The translations under genes and the position numbers were made by a program. The notes below the pieces were generated by a model that did no database searches, was not told the DNA's origin, and saw only the letters and a list, made by a program, of their open reading frames with translations. A stretch of DNA of 64,000 nt. Source: QHXM01 sp963697975 (lineage in GTDB: Bacteria; Acidobacteriota; Blastocatellia; Pyrinomonadales; Pyrinomonadaceae). Each line of letters starts with the position of its first letter. Position 1 is the first letter of the stretch. The DNA lies in assembly GCA_963697975.1 (NCBI GenBank), contig OY969111.1:4340001-4404000 (forward strand). Reading direction: 5' to 3'. Below, piece after piece: positions 52,245-61,684 of this stretch.

Positions 52245-52994
52245 TTAATTAGCCATTATCCAGCCTTCTTTGCTCCGCACGAATCTTTTAGTCATTGTGC
52301 TTATCTTCTCGCCATAAAGTTTGCCCCAAATTTCCGCCACTTTAGCGCCAGCTTCAGTTCCGTCGTTTGACTGCATAGATAACGATGTGGTGACCCTGCA
52401 AGTGCAATCATATCCTGCGCCGTAACTGGCTAGGGTGCAGCCAAGTTTCTCAAAATTTACGATCTTGACGCCTCCACCGGCTATGGGGTTATCAACTCCT
52501 ATGGAACCATCGGCTCTTCGCTGCCCGCCTTGATCTTGCATAGTCCTTTCCATTGCCTCTTTCATCTCCTCTTCTGTCGGTTCACCGCGTTCCGAGGGGC
52601 TTGGGGCTTGAGTCTTCATTTGCGTTGAATTCGGAGTTGGCGTCTGCTGTTTAGCGACACCCGGGCGATAATTATCTCGAACGGCCGCGATTATCTCATC
52701 AAGACCTTTACTTCCCAGATAGCGGCCATGCAAACGAATCTTCCTCGCATCTTCTGCGGTTAATTGGAAATCAACCTTATGCTCTTTAATCATTGCCACA
52801 TACCAAGCGGCACTCTTCCTCTTACTCTTAAGCGATTGCATGGATTCGAGAGCACTTAAAAGGTATGCTTTTTTATATGGACCGTCAGATGTGGTTTGTG
52901 CGCCTGCATAAGCTAGTGGCATCACAAGGTAGATAAACGCCATGAGTGGGAACAGTCTTACAAAGCTCACCGAATTGGATTTATTATTTCTCAC
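52245..52994 (-). CDS. Hypothetical exported protein
   Basis: Not recognised. The start is GTG at 52994, supported by AGGAGG seven nt upstream. That gives 249 residues beginning VRNNKSNSVSFVRLFPLMAF with a signal peptide (FIYLVMPLAYAGA). Then come a helical region with KSKRKSAAWYVAMIKEHKV (about 55-73), a Pro/Thr-rich linker and a C-terminal domain with two close Cys residues (YDCTCRVTTSL, about 205-215). A predicted membrane protein gene lies immediately upstream on the same strand, and the pair may form an operon. Confidence 0.6.
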   Translation of the reverse strand: MRNNKSNSVSFVRLFPLMAFIYLVMPLAYAGAQTTSDGPYKKAYLLSALESMQSLKSKRKSAAWYVAMIKEHKVDFQLTAEDARKIRLHGRYLGSKGLDEIIAAVRDNYRPGVAKQQTPTPNSTQMKTQAPSPSERGEPTEEEMKEAMERTMQDQGGQRRADGSIGVDNPIAGGGVKIVNFEKLGCTLASYGAGYDCTCRVTTSLSMQSNDGTEAGAKVAEIWGKLYGEKISTMTKRFVRSKEGWIMAN

Positions 52995-53013
52995 TGCAAT
53001 GCCTCCTAAAGCT

Positions 53014-53550
53014 TCAGTTAACTGTCGGCCCCTTCTTTTTCCCGGATAATATGTCTGCGCCGTCATCCGGGGGAGATATCTTTCTCTGCTGTCTTGGAGT
53101 ACGGGGTTTTTCAGTGCGTTGCCTGTCACTGCTGGGAGTAGGTTCCAACTTCTTTTCATCCGGCGCTGGTGGGTTTTCTTTAAGAGATGGCGCTGGTGAA
53201 GGTGTCGGCGTTGGTGCTGTGTTAGAAGTTTGTTCAGATGACGTAGGCTTCACAAGTTTGGCGTCGCGCTTTTGGTTGACATAATTGACCAGCATTAGAC
53301 CAGCTACTCCAAGAGCGCCACTTAAGACAAACGCTAGCAGATATGACATCAAAGCAGGCCTCCGAGCCGCAAATAGAATAGCCTGAAACACCAAGAGAAG
53401 ACACCCTACAAGAAAGAGCATCTTTGCGATAATAAAATCCGCCGCGTTGAGGTCATTCATGCCGAAAATCGCAAAGGCACTGCCGAATAGAAAAGCCTCG
53501 ACAGCTCCCAATGTGCCCCACGGCATGAGATAGTGACGACGATCTTGCAT
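53014..53550 (-). CDS. Hypothetical membrane protein with disordered tail
   Basis: Not recognised. 178 residues from the ATG at 53550 (MQDRRHYLMPWGTLG); longer frames start further upstream but overlap the folD promoter region. Three or four hydrophobic segments (VEAFLFGSAFAIFG, MLFLVGCLLLVFQAILFAA, LLAFVLSGALGVAGLMLV) are followed by about 75 residues rich in Pro, Ser, Thr, Lys. 19 nt before the next hypothetical gene. Confidence 0.55.
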   Translation of the reverse strand: MQDRRHYLMPWGTLGAVEAFLFGSAFAIFGMNDLNAADFIIAKMLFLVGCLLLVFQAILFAARRPALMSYLLAFVLSGALGVAGLMLVNYVNQKRDAKLVKPTSSEQTSNTAPTPTPSPAPSLKENPPAPDEKKLEPTPSSDRQRTEKPRTPRQQRKISPPDDGADILSGKKKGPTVN

Positions 53551-53672
53551 AGCACTAAAGAGTAGCACGACTTTGCTTGGAGAAATCTTCTCTAAGCAAA
53601 AAGTAATGAGCTTTTGCAAATGTTGGGTGATGACCAAGCTGCCGAACAAATTTATGCTAGGATGCAAGCGAA

Positions 53673-54632
53673 ATGAACTCCATGACAACAAAAAGCGAAA
53701 AGCAGCGGGCCGAAGTGCTGGACGGGGCGCGCGTCGCCGAAGAGATTAAGCGCGAGGTCGCGTTGGAAGTTGAGCGGCTCAAACGCGAGCATAACGTTGT
53801 CCCCTGCCTGACAGTCGTGCGCGTCGGCGACGACCCGGCATCGCGTGTCTATGTCGGCAGCAAGGTGCGAACGTCCGAAGCTCTGGGGTTGCGTTCCGAA
53901 CATCATGCGCTGCCTGCGGAGACCAGCACCGAAGAGTTGCTTGGTCTGGTCAAAAGCCTCAATACGCGCGACGACGTGGATGGGATTCTGGTGCAGTTGC
54001 CGCTGCCACGCGGCGTTGACGAGCGGCGTGTCATCGAGGCGATTGACCCGGCGAAGGATGTTGATGGGTTTCATCCCATCAACATCGGTCGCCTCTCGCT
54101 GGGACAGATGGCGCTTGCGCCCTGCACTCCCGTCGGCATCATCGAACTGCTTGAACGCAATGCTATCCCCATCAGTGGCGCGCACGCTTGTATAGTCGGG
54201 CGCAGCCAGATCGTCGGGCGACCTCTGGCGCAACTTCTCCTGCAACGCGACGCGACCGTCACCATTTGCCATTCGCGAACACGCGACCTCCCCTCAATCA
54301 CCACTCAGGCAGACATCCTGATTGCGGCCATCGGGCGCGCTGGCTTCATTCGAGGCGAGCATATCAAGCCGGGCGCAACCGTGATTGACGTTGGCATCAA
54401 CAAGGTGACTGACGAGCGGGCGGCGCGTGATCTCTTCGGTGAGGAAGCGTTGAAGCGCCTGAAGATTATCAGTGAGCGCGGCTACACGCTGGTTGGCGAC
54501 GTGCATCCGGCGGAGGCCGACGCACGCGCCGGAAAGCGGACGCCCGTTCCCGGCGGCGTAGGGCTTTTGACTGTTGCGGCACTGATGCGAAACACTTTGA
54601 TGGCGGCGCGCTGGCGACGCGGGATTAAGTAA
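53673..54632 (+). CDS. folD: Methylenetetrahydrofolate dehydrogenase/cyclohydrolase
   Basis: 319 residues. Bifunctional FolD: active-site Lys in SRVYVGSKVRTSE (about 53-64), VDGILVQLPLPRGVDERRVI, KDVDGFHPINIGRL and the NADP loop CIVGRSQIVGRPLAQLLL. The C-terminal PVPGGVGLLTVAALMRNT has LL where PM is more common. The first codons are MNSMTTKSEK; either Met could start. Divergent from the membrane-protein gene. Confidence 0.95.
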   Translation: MNSMTTKSEKQRAEVLDGARVAEEIKREVALEVERLKREHNVVPCLTVVRVGDDPASRVYVGSKVRTSEALGLRSEHHALPAETSTEELLGLVKSLNTRDDVDGILVQLPLPRGVDERRVIEAIDPAKDVDGFHPINIGRLSLGQMALAPCTPVGIIELLERNAIPISGAHACIVGRSQIVGRPLAQLLLQRDATVTICHSRTRDLPSITTQADILIAAIGRAGFIRGEHIKPGATVIDVGINKVTDERAARDLFGEEALKRLKIISERGYTLVGDVHPAEADARAGKRTPVPGGVGLLTVAALMRNTLMAARWRRGIK

Positions 54633-54636
54633 ATTT

Positions 54637-54745
54637 AAGCAGGAATGGACAGGATAGACAGGATAAAAAGAAAAGAGAAAAGAGCAAGGCTGAATCCGTA
54701 TTCCTGATTCCTACTTTATCCTGCTTATCCTGTCCATCCCTGCTA
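54637..54745. repeat. Inverted repeat, GACAGGATA type (folD-coaE junction)
   Basis: Left arm AGCAGGAATGGACAGGATAG followed by ACAGGATAAA; right arm TTTATCCTGCTTATCCTG followed by TCCATCCCTGCT. The internal unit is about 9 nt, different from the heptamers, but the placement between co-directional genes is the same. Confidence 0.85.
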
Positions 54746-54769
54746 ATTCCTTCCGCTACGGTGTGGGAA

Positions 54770-55390
54770 ATGTTGAGAGTTGGTCTGACAGGTTCGATTG
54801 GAGTTGGCAAGTCTTTCGTGACATCCGTTTTTGCGGAGTTGGGGTGTCGAGTGCTGGATGCTGACCGGACGGCGCGCGAGGTCGTGGCTGTGGGGTCGCC
54901 CGGTTTGCAGGCGGTGGTCGAAGCCTTCGGTGCTGAAATCCTGCAACCGGATGGAACGCTCGACCGGGCGCGGCTGGGCGCTGTAGTCTTCGCCGACGAA
55001 AAAAAGCGATTGCTCTTAAATTCCATTCTCCATCCGTTTATAATCGCGGCGCAGGACGAGCAGTTGCGGAAATGGGAGGAGCAGGACGCTGACGGAATCG
55101 CAATTGTTGACGCCGCGTTGATGATCGAATCCGGCGGCTACAAGCGTTTTGATAAATTGATCGTGGTGCATTGCAGCCCGTTGATTCAGCTTGAGAGGTT
55201 GATGGCGCGCAATGCCATCTCGCGCGAAGAGGCTGCAAAGCGCATCGCCTCGCAGATGCCGCAGGAAGAGAAGAAACGCTATGCGGACTTTTTGATTGAT
55301 AGCTCATTTGGCTTTGATGATACGAGGCGACGCACGGAAGAAGTTTACGGGCAGTTGCGGGAAGTTTCTGCTATTGATGAGAAGAAGTGA
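54770..55390 (+). CDS. coaE: Dephospho-CoA kinase
   Basis: 206 residues from the ATG at 54770 (MLRVGLTGSIGVGKSFVTSV); GTG at 54761 is an alternative. The P-loop GLTGSIGVGKS is at 5-15. LGCRVLDADRTAREVV, LDRARLGAVVFADEKKRLLL (read as segments), LIVVHCSPLIQLERLMARN and the late RIASQMPQEEKKRYADFLID are typical of CoaE. It catalyses the last step of CoA synthesis. Confidence 0.94.
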   Translation: MLRVGLTGSIGVGKSFVTSVFAELGCRVLDADRTAREVVAVGSPGLQAVVEAFGAEILQPDGTLDRARLGAVVFADEKKRLLLNSILHPFIIAAQDEQLRKWEEQDADGIAIVDAALMIESGGYKRFDKLIVVHCSPLIQLERLMARNAISREEAAKRIASQMPQEEKKRYADFLIDSSFGFDDTRRRTEEVYGQLREVSAIDEKK

Positions 55391-55417
55391 TAAACTAGGT
55401 CGCAGCAAAATTTCGAT

Positions 55418-57268
55418 ATGGCGAGCAGGAAGAAACACAAGCTGAGCAGGCAGATTGACAGGTGGCGGACAAGCGTCGCCGCGTCGCTTCTTGTCGTGAT
55501 GTCTCTGACGGGCGGGTGTTTTCTGGATCATGAAGTCGAGCCGTATTATGGCCGAACGCCTGCGCCTCGCGCGCAGGAGTTTCGTTGGAGCGATGGCGGC
55601 TTGCCGCAGGTCTTCGACCCGGCGATGGCGGCTGTTCCGCCCGATACGGATGCTGTGCGCGCCCTCTACGAAGGCTTGACCGAGTACGATCCAAAGTCTC
55701 TTGCGCCTGTGCCGGGGGTGGCCGCGCGCTGGGAATCTTCCGTCGATGCTCGCGAATGGATTTTTCATTTGCGCCGGGATGCCCGCTGGTCGAATGGTGA
55801 AACGGTGACGGCGCAGGATTTCGTGCGGTCGTGGCAACGCACCATCCAAATGGGCGAGCGTGCGCCGCATGCCAGGCTCCTGAAGAATATTCAGGGCGTT
55901 GCGCCTGCGGCGGAAGTTAACCCGACCCCGACGCCTGCGCCGCAGCCTGAGCAAGCACAAACTCAGCGCGACTCTAACAAAAAGGAAGAGCCGAAAAAGG
56001 AGACGAAGATTGACGCTCCCAAGCCCCAGCCTTTCGGCGTGGAAGCGATTGACGATTACACCTTGCGAGTGCGTTTGCTGCGTTCCGATGCGGGCTTTCC
56101 CGCGCTGGTCTCTCATCCGGTTTTCCGACCCGTTTACAAGCTCGACAGTCTCTTCACAGATCAGAGCGCGGGCGCAAACTCGCGGCCCGTCTCCAACGGC
56201 GCTTTCCAGTTGTCGAAAGTCGAAAATGAGGGCGTGGTGCTTGAGCGCGCGAAGAATTACTGGGACGTGCAATCGGTCGCGCTCCAGCGTGTGCAGTTTG
56301 TTCCGGCAAAGGATGCAGAGGCCGCGCTCGCAGCCTATCACGCGGGTGAAGTTGATGCCGTCACCAACGCCGGGTTCGAGCCGCTGGCTTTGAAACTGCT
56401 CGCGCCTTACAAGGATTTTCGGCGCGAAACCTTCGGCGCTCTGACCTACTACAGCTTCAACACCTCTCGCCCGCCGTTTGACGACGTGCGCGTGCGCGAG
56501 GCACTCAGTATTGCGATTGACCGCGACCGCATCAGCCAGGATCAGTTAGGCGGCGCAACCGAACCGGCGAAAAAGTTTCTGCCAGCGCCGACGACGCATG
56601 GCGCAGACGCCGCTCATGCTCAAGCTCCGCTCATCGGGCACGATGTTGCGCGCGCGCGCCAATTAATGACGGAAGCCGGTTATCCACCGGAGGCGGGCAA
56701 ATTCCCGAAGGTCAGGTTGCTGGTGAATCGCAACGCGCAGCAACGGCAGGTTGCCGAGACTATCGCCGCGATGTGGCGGAGCGCGCTTGGTGTCGAGACG
56801 GAGATTGTTCTGAAGGATTGGGAAGAATACGAGATTGCGTATGCCGCTGGCGATTACGATGTGGCGCGTCGCAGCTACGTGATGCAGACGGCGGACGACT
56901 CCAGCACTTTGCGCGAGATGTTCGAGCCGGAAGTTGCACCCGTCGCGATCAGTGCGCAAGCGACTGAGCAGACGGCAGAGAAGAAAACGGAAGACGCGAA
57001 AAACGGGGTCGGCGATGGAGTGAAAGAGAATGGCGAGAAGCCGCCCAATCCAATCAACCCCGCGCCAATACTTTCGGAAGCGCAGGCGCTCAGGGAATTG
57101 CCCGCGATGCCAATCTATTTCGCTTCGTCTTACGCGCTGGTCAAACCCTATGTCGTCGGCTTCGACACGAACCTGCTTGACGCCCCGTCATTGAAGCATG
57201 TGCGGATAGATACTTCATGGCAGCAGCCGAAGCAGGCCAGCTTCATCTGGTTTAAGTCGAGCGAGTAA
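55418..57268 (+). CDS. Peptide ABC transporter substrate-binding lipoprotein (family 5), copy 1
   Basis: 616 residues. The N-terminal basic stretch and VAASLLVVMSLTGGC give a lipoprotein signal. The SBP_bac_5 fold is seen in GLPQVFDPAMAAVPPDTDAV, RALYEGLTEYDPKSLAPVPG, WIFHLRRDARWSNGETVTAQ, DFVRSWQRTI and YYSFNTSRPPFDDVRVREAL. A Pro/Gln/Lys-rich insertion (about 168-205) and a Lys/Glu-rich stretch near 520-550 are unusual for the family. First gene of the transporter operon. Confidence 0.9.
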   Translation: MASRKKHKLSRQIDRWRTSVAASLLVVMSLTGGCFLDHEVEPYYGRTPAPRAQEFRWSDGGLPQVFDPAMAAVPPDTDAVRALYEGLTEYDPKSLAPVPGVAARWESSVDAREWIFHLRRDARWSNGETVTAQDFVRSWQRTIQMGERAPHARLLKNIQGVAPAAEVNPTPTPAPQPEQAQTQRDSNKKEEPKKETKIDAPKPQPFGVEAIDDYTLRVRLLRSDAGFPALVSHPVFRPVYKLDSLFTDQSAGANSRPVSNGAFQLSKVENEGVVLERAKNYWDVQSVALQRVQFVPAKDAEAALAAYHAGEVDAVTNAGFEPLALKLLAPYKDFRRETFGALTYYSFNTSRPPFDDVRVREALSIAIDRDRISQDQLGGATEPAKKFLPAPTTHGADAAHAQAPLIGHDVARARQLMTEAGYPPEAGKFPKVRLLVNRNAQQRQVAETIAAMWRSALGVETEIVLKDWEEYEIAYAAGDYDVARRSYVMQTADDSSTLREMFEPEVAPVAISAQATEQTAEKKTEDAKNGVGDGVKENGEKPPNPINPAPILSEAQALRELPAMPIYFASSYALVKPYVVGFDTNLLDAPSLKHVRIDTSWQQPKQASFIWFKSSE

Positions 57269-57521
57269 GTCGAATACGAAAAACCGTAAGAGCAACGCGG
57301 CGCTGCTTTTCTCGCATCGGTAAATTGTCTGAAGAAGCGCCACACCTGTCTTGCTTGCGCGAGCATGCGCGTGATAACGTGGCGCTCACCCAAACGCTGT
57401 GCCCGGACAATTAAAGTAAAGCTCTCCCTTGTTCTGAATCGTTACTTGAAAGCACATGCGAAGAGGCTGCTGCGCGCTCGTCGTGCTACCGGACTCTCTT
57501 CGACCACGAGGAGTTACTCTC

Positions 57522-59465
57522 ATGTTCTTCCATTCCGCCCAGTTTCGTCTCACCGTTGCGCTCATCGCGCTCTCACTTCTGGCAATCGGATGTTCCGTCG
57601 CTGCAAGCAACGATGTCTACTTCGGGCGCGTCATTCCGCCGCAGGGACAGGTGATGCGCTACGTCACCGGCTCTGAATCGGAAACGCTCGATCCGCAGGT
57701 CGGGACGAGCGCGCCGGACGCACGCATCTATTCGGCGCTTTACGAAGGGTTGGTCGAGTACGGGCCGAAAGACACGCTGCCGATTCCAGCCATCGCGGAT
57801 ACCTGGCAGAAAAATTCCGATTCGTCCGAGTTCGTCTTTCATCTGAGGGAGAACGCGCGCTGGTCAAACGGCGAGCCGATCACAGCCAAAGATTTCGTCT
57901 ACACTCTCCGGCGCGGGCTTTCGCCCAAACTGGCCTCGCGTAACGCTTATCTCGCTTACTACATCAAGTACAGCCAGGGCTATAACACTGGCGGCTCGTT
58001 CGTGCGCGACCCGAAGACGGGCGAGTTCTTGCTTGAAAAGGATGTCCTCGCGGACGCTACGCACGTAGACGAGTCAGCTTCCAATCGCCCGGCAACGGGA
58101 GAGACCGCAGCCACTGACACGCCGTTCCACCAGTACATGCATTCGCCGACGCGTTTGGTGTTGTCAGGTGATAAAGACGAGTATGCAACGCAGTTGAAGA
58201 CTAATCCGAAAATCGCAGACGCGATTAAGGATAAAGAGTTAGTACCGGTCAAGGCTGAAGATTTAGGTGTCGAGGCGGTTGACGACCACACGCTTCGCCT
58301 CACGCTTCGCCAGTCTGCGCCGTTCTTTTTAGGTTTGCTCGCGCACCAGTTCTTCCGCGCTGTTCCCCAAGCTGCCATCGAAAAATATGGCGAAGCATGG
58401 ACGCAGGCCGACCACATCATCTCCAGCGGCGCGTTCAAGCTCAAAGAGTGGATTCCGTATGATCGGCTCGTCTTCGAGAAGAACCCTAACTACTGGGACG
58501 CGGGCGTGGTTCAACTCAACCAGCTCACCTTTTATCCGGTCAAAGACAGCACGACGATTATGAATCTCTACAAGGCCGGAGAGATTGATGCTTTCCTCAA
58601 TCACACAGTCCCGCACGGCTGGATGGATGTCATTCGCCCCTTGCGCGACTACATGGACGCGGTTGAGAACGCAAACGACTACTACGATTTCAACGTCAGG
58701 CGCGGGCCGTTCACGGACAAGCGGCTGCGTAAGGCTTTCAACTTCGCTATTGATAAAGAGGCGTTCGCCAAATGGCGAAAGACCGTGAAGCCCTTGACGG
58801 GGTTTGTCCCCACAGGCATCTTTCCCGGCTACCCGAATCCGAAAGGCGACACGTTCAATCCAGAGCGCGCCCGTCAGTTGATGGCCGAAGCGGGCTATCC
58901 TGTGGAGAAAGGCGCTGACGGGAAATTCGTCTGCAAGAATTTCCCGGTCGGTGAGGTGGAGATTAATTACAACCCGGACGGGATGAATGTGCCGATAGTT
59001 GAATTCCTGCAAGCGCAGTGGAAGCAGAATCTCGGTGTCACGCTGCCCTTGAAGTCTATGGAGTTTCGCACCTTCCTGAACGTGCGCGCGAAAGGTGATT
59101 ACAAGGGGATTGCGCGCGACGCCTGGGGCGGCGATTACATGGACCCGTTCACGTTCCTCAACCTCTTTTACGCGGGCGCAGAGAACGGCTCAGGCTGGCA
59201 CGATCCCAAATATGACGCGATGCTTGACGAAGCCAACCGCACGTCCGACCCGCAGAAGCGGTTTGAGCTTTTCGCTAAGGCTGAAAGTTACATGCTCGAA
59301 GAGCAACCCGTCATCCCGCTCGACACGCCGACCGTCAACTGGATGAAGAAGCCTTACGTGAAGGGGATGTACCCGAATCCCCTGACGCTGCACGCCTGGA
59401 AGTTTGTCTACATCGAACACGATCAGGCGAAATGGGATCAGGGCACGCCGAACATGGCCGAGTAA
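57522..59465 (+). CDS. Peptide ABC transporter substrate-binding lipoprotein (family 5), copy 2
   Basis: 647 residues from the ATG at 57522 (MFFHSAQFRLTVALIALS), with GAGGAG about eight nt upstream. Lipoprotein signal LSLLAIGC. OppA-like core: SESETLDPQVGTSAPDARIY, ALYEGLVEYGPKDTLPIP, FVFHLRENARWSNGEPITAK and the C-terminal DAWGGDYMDPFTFLNLFYAG. It is closer to classical OppA than copy 1. Lies immediately upstream of the permease genes (20-nt gap). Confidence 0.93.
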   Translation: MFFHSAQFRLTVALIALSLLAIGCSVAASNDVYFGRVIPPQGQVMRYVTGSESETLDPQVGTSAPDARIYSALYEGLVEYGPKDTLPIPAIADTWQKNSDSSEFVFHLRENARWSNGEPITAKDFVYTLRRGLSPKLASRNAYLAYYIKYSQGYNTGGSFVRDPKTGEFLLEKDVLADATHVDESASNRPATGETAATDTPFHQYMHSPTRLVLSGDKDEYATQLKTNPKIADAIKDKELVPVKAEDLGVEAVDDHTLRLTLRQSAPFFLGLLAHQFFRAVPQAAIEKYGEAWTQADHIISSGAFKLKEWIPYDRLVFEKNPNYWDAGVVQLNQLTFYPVKDSTTIMNLYKAGEIDAFLNHTVPHGWMDVIRPLRDYMDAVENANDYYDFNVRRGPFTDKRLRKAFNFAIDKEAFAKWRKTVKPLTGFVPTGIFPGYPNPKGDTFNPERARQLMAEAGYPVEKGADGKFVCKNFPVGEVEINYNPDGMNVPIVEFLQAQWKQNLGVTLPLKSMEFRTFLNVRAKGDYKGIARDAWGGDYMDPFTFLNLFYAGAENGSGWHDPKYDAMLDEANRTSDPQKRFELFAKAESYMLEEQPVIPLDTPTVNWMKKPYVKGMYPNPLTLHAWKFVYIEHDQAKWDQGTPNMAE

Positions 59466-59485
59466 AAGGGGAGAGCAACAGAAGC

Positions 59486-60496
59486 ATGCTTCGCTTCATC
59501 ATTCGCCGACTTCTCATCACGATTCCGACGGTGCTCATCATCGTCACGCTGACATGGGGCTTGATTCGTCTTGCGCCGGGCAGCTTCTACACGGGCGAGA
59601 AGCGCATCCCTCCGGCCATTGAGAAGAACATACGGGAGAAGTACGGGCTGGATAAACCCTGGTATGTGCAATACGGGCGCGTGATGGCCGGTGTCTTCGG
59701 CTTTCAATACGGGACGGTCGTTGATGAGAACGGCAAAGAGACTGTCGGGAGCGATGGTCAGCCAGTCAAGAAATATCAGTGGCATCCTTACCCGTACTTC
59801 GGCGAATCGCTGACCTATCCGGGTCAATCGGTCAACCAGATTCTCAGGCGCTCTCTGCCCGTCTCGGCGACATTGGGGATACTGGCATATCTACTGGCTC
59901 TCATCGTGGGCTTAACTGCCGGGACGTTGGCCGCGCTCAAGCAGAACTCAAAAACCGATTACGCCTCGATGGCGCTGGCGATGCTCGGCATCTCCGTGCC
60001 TAACTTCGTGCTTGGGCCTCTGCTGATTCTTCTCTTTTCTCTTACGTTCTACTGGCTGCCGCCCGCGCGCTGGGGCGGTTTCCCAAGCTGGAATCTGGTC
60101 ATGCCGGTCCTGACGCTCTCGGCTCTCTACATGGCCTACATCGCGCGCCTGACTCGTTCGGGAATGCTCGAAGTCCTGCGCGCCGATTATGTCAGGACGG
60201 CGCGGGCGAAGGGCTTGAGCGAGCGACAGGTGGTTTTCCGCCACGTCATGCGCGGCGGACTCCTGCCCGTCATTTCGTTCAGCGGCCCGGCGCTCGCGTA
60301 TCTCATCACGGGAACTGTCGTGGTCGAGCAAATCTTTGCGCTGCCAGGTCTCGGAAACTACTTTTTGAATGCCAACTTCGCGCGCGACGAACCGCTGATT
60401 ATCGGCATCGTGGCGTTTCTGGCGATTCTGATTCTAGTCTTCAATCTTCTGGTTGACATCGCCTACGCCGTTATTGATCCACGTATTCGTTATTGA
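59486..60496 (+). CDS. Peptide ABC transporter permease (DppB/OppB-like)
   Basis: 336 residues from the ATG at 59486 (MLRFIIRRLLITIPTVLII). Six hydrophobic segments. The EAA-loop signature is in DYVRTARAKGLSERQVVFRH (about 233-252), followed by LITGTVVVEQIFALPGLG. It forms the channel with the second permease downstream; the upstream frame extension overlaps the binding-protein gene. Confidence 0.94.
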   Translation: MLRFIIRRLLITIPTVLIIVTLTWGLIRLAPGSFYTGEKRIPPAIEKNIREKYGLDKPWYVQYGRVMAGVFGFQYGTVVDENGKETVGSDGQPVKKYQWHPYPYFGESLTYPGQSVNQILRRSLPVSATLGILAYLLALIVGLTAGTLAALKQNSKTDYASMALAMLGISVPNFVLGPLLILLFSLTFYWLPPARWGGFPSWNLVMPVLTLSALYMAYIARLTRSGMLEVLRADYVRTARAKGLSERQVVFRHVMRGGLLPVISFSGPALAYLITGTVVVEQIFALPGLGNYFLNANFARDEPLIIGIVAFLAILILVFNLLVDIAYAVIDPRIRY

Positions 60497-60500
60497 AAGT

Positions 60501-61601
60501 ATGATGAAGGACGAACAACCGGACAAGCACTCCGAACTGGAGAAGAGAGATGAGCCTGCGCTGACTCCTTTGGGGACGAAGCCTGAGCCGCCTATCCGTT
60601 CGCGTAGAGGTGACATCATTAACACCTCGCCGGAACTAATCGTCGGCGAGGGGGACGTGCGAACAGCCGACAGGGGCGCGGCGGAGCCACTCGCGGGAAC
60701 TTCGCTCTGGAAAGATGCCTGGCGCAGGCTTCTGAAAAACAAGCTGGCCGTCTTCGGGATGATCGTGGTGGGAATCGTTCTGCTCGCTTCGCTCATCGGG
60801 CCGTACATCATTAAAAGCACGACGGGGTTCACCTACGACTTAATTCCGCAGGACATGGAACTGACCCGTGCCATGCCCCCTTTTCGTGACCTACAGGGAA
60901 ATTTCTCCGGGCTTCATCCGATGGGGACGGACACTTCTGGGCGCGACCTATTGGCGCGTGTTCTGATTGGCGGACGAATTTCTCTGATGGTCGGCATCAT
61001 CTCCACCCTCGTCTCGCTCCTCATCGGAATCACTTTCGGCGCAACCGCAGGTTATCTGGGCGGGCGTGTTGACACCGTGATGATGAGAATCGTAGACATT
61101 CTCTACGCGCTTCCCTACATGATGATCGTCATCGTGCTCTTGGCCTTCTTCGGCGGCAAGTCTGCGATCAGTCAACTCGTCCTGCTCTTCATTGCGCTCG
61201 GCGCTGTCTCTTGGCTGACGATGGCACGCATCGTTCGCGGGCAGGTGATTTCGCTCAAGAATCAGGAGTTCGTGCTGGCGGCGCGGGCGACCGGAGTCTC
61301 GACCTCGAAGATCATTTTCCGCCATCTTGTCCCGAACACACTGGGGCCTGTGATCGTCTACGCAACGCTGACCATCCCGCAGGTGATGCTTCAGGAAGCG
61401 TTTCTCTCTTTCCTGGGCCTGGGCGTGCAAGCCCCGCTCGCATCGTGGGGAAGTCTGGCCTCTGAGGGCATCCAGAACATCGCCATCTTTCCCTGGCAAC
61501 TAATCTTCCCCGGCGTGACGATGGCATTGACACTCTTCTCCCTGAATTTCTTAGGCGACGGCCTGCGCGACGCCCTCGACCCGCAGATGAGGAAAACGTA
61601 A
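60501..61601 (+). CDS. Peptide ABC transporter permease (DppC/OppC-like)
   Basis: 366 residues from the ATG at 60501 (MMKDEQPDKHSELEKRDEPA). A hydrophilic N-terminal extension of about 75 residues precedes the OppC_N helix (LLKNKLAVFGMIVVGIVLLA). GTDTSGRDLLARVLIGGRIS and the EAA loop EFVLAARATGVSTSKIIFRH are intact. C-terminal FLGDGLRDALDPQMRKT. Starts 4 nt after the first permease. Confidence 0.94.
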   Translation: MMKDEQPDKHSELEKRDEPALTPLGTKPEPPIRSRRGDIINTSPELIVGEGDVRTADRGAAEPLAGTSLWKDAWRRLLKNKLAVFGMIVVGIVLLASLIGPYIIKSTTGFTYDLIPQDMELTRAMPPFRDLQGNFSGLHPMGTDTSGRDLLARVLIGGRISLMVGIISTLVSLLIGITFGATAGYLGGRVDTVMMRIVDILYALPYMMIVIVLLAFFGGKSAISQLVLLFIALGAVSWLTMARIVRGQVISLKNQEFVLAARATGVSTSKIIFRHLVPNTLGPVIVYATLTIPQVMLQEAFLSFLGLGVQAPLASWGSLASEGIQNIAIFPWQLIFPGVTMALTLFSLNFLGDGLRDALDPQMRKT

Positions 61602-61602
61602 A

Positions 61603-61680
61603 AGCGGTGATAGGTGATGGATGATGGGTGATAAGTAAAAACCTTTATCCCATCACCTATCACTTATCACCTATCACTGA
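61603..61680. repeat. Heptamer inverted repeat, TGATAGG family (permease-ATPase junction)
   Basis: Left arm AGCGGTGATAGG TGATGGA TGATGGG TGATAAG; right arm ATCCCATCACCTATCACT followed by TATCACCTATCACT. It separates the second permease from the first ATPase of the operon. Confidence 0.93.
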
Positions 61681-61684
61681 ATAT

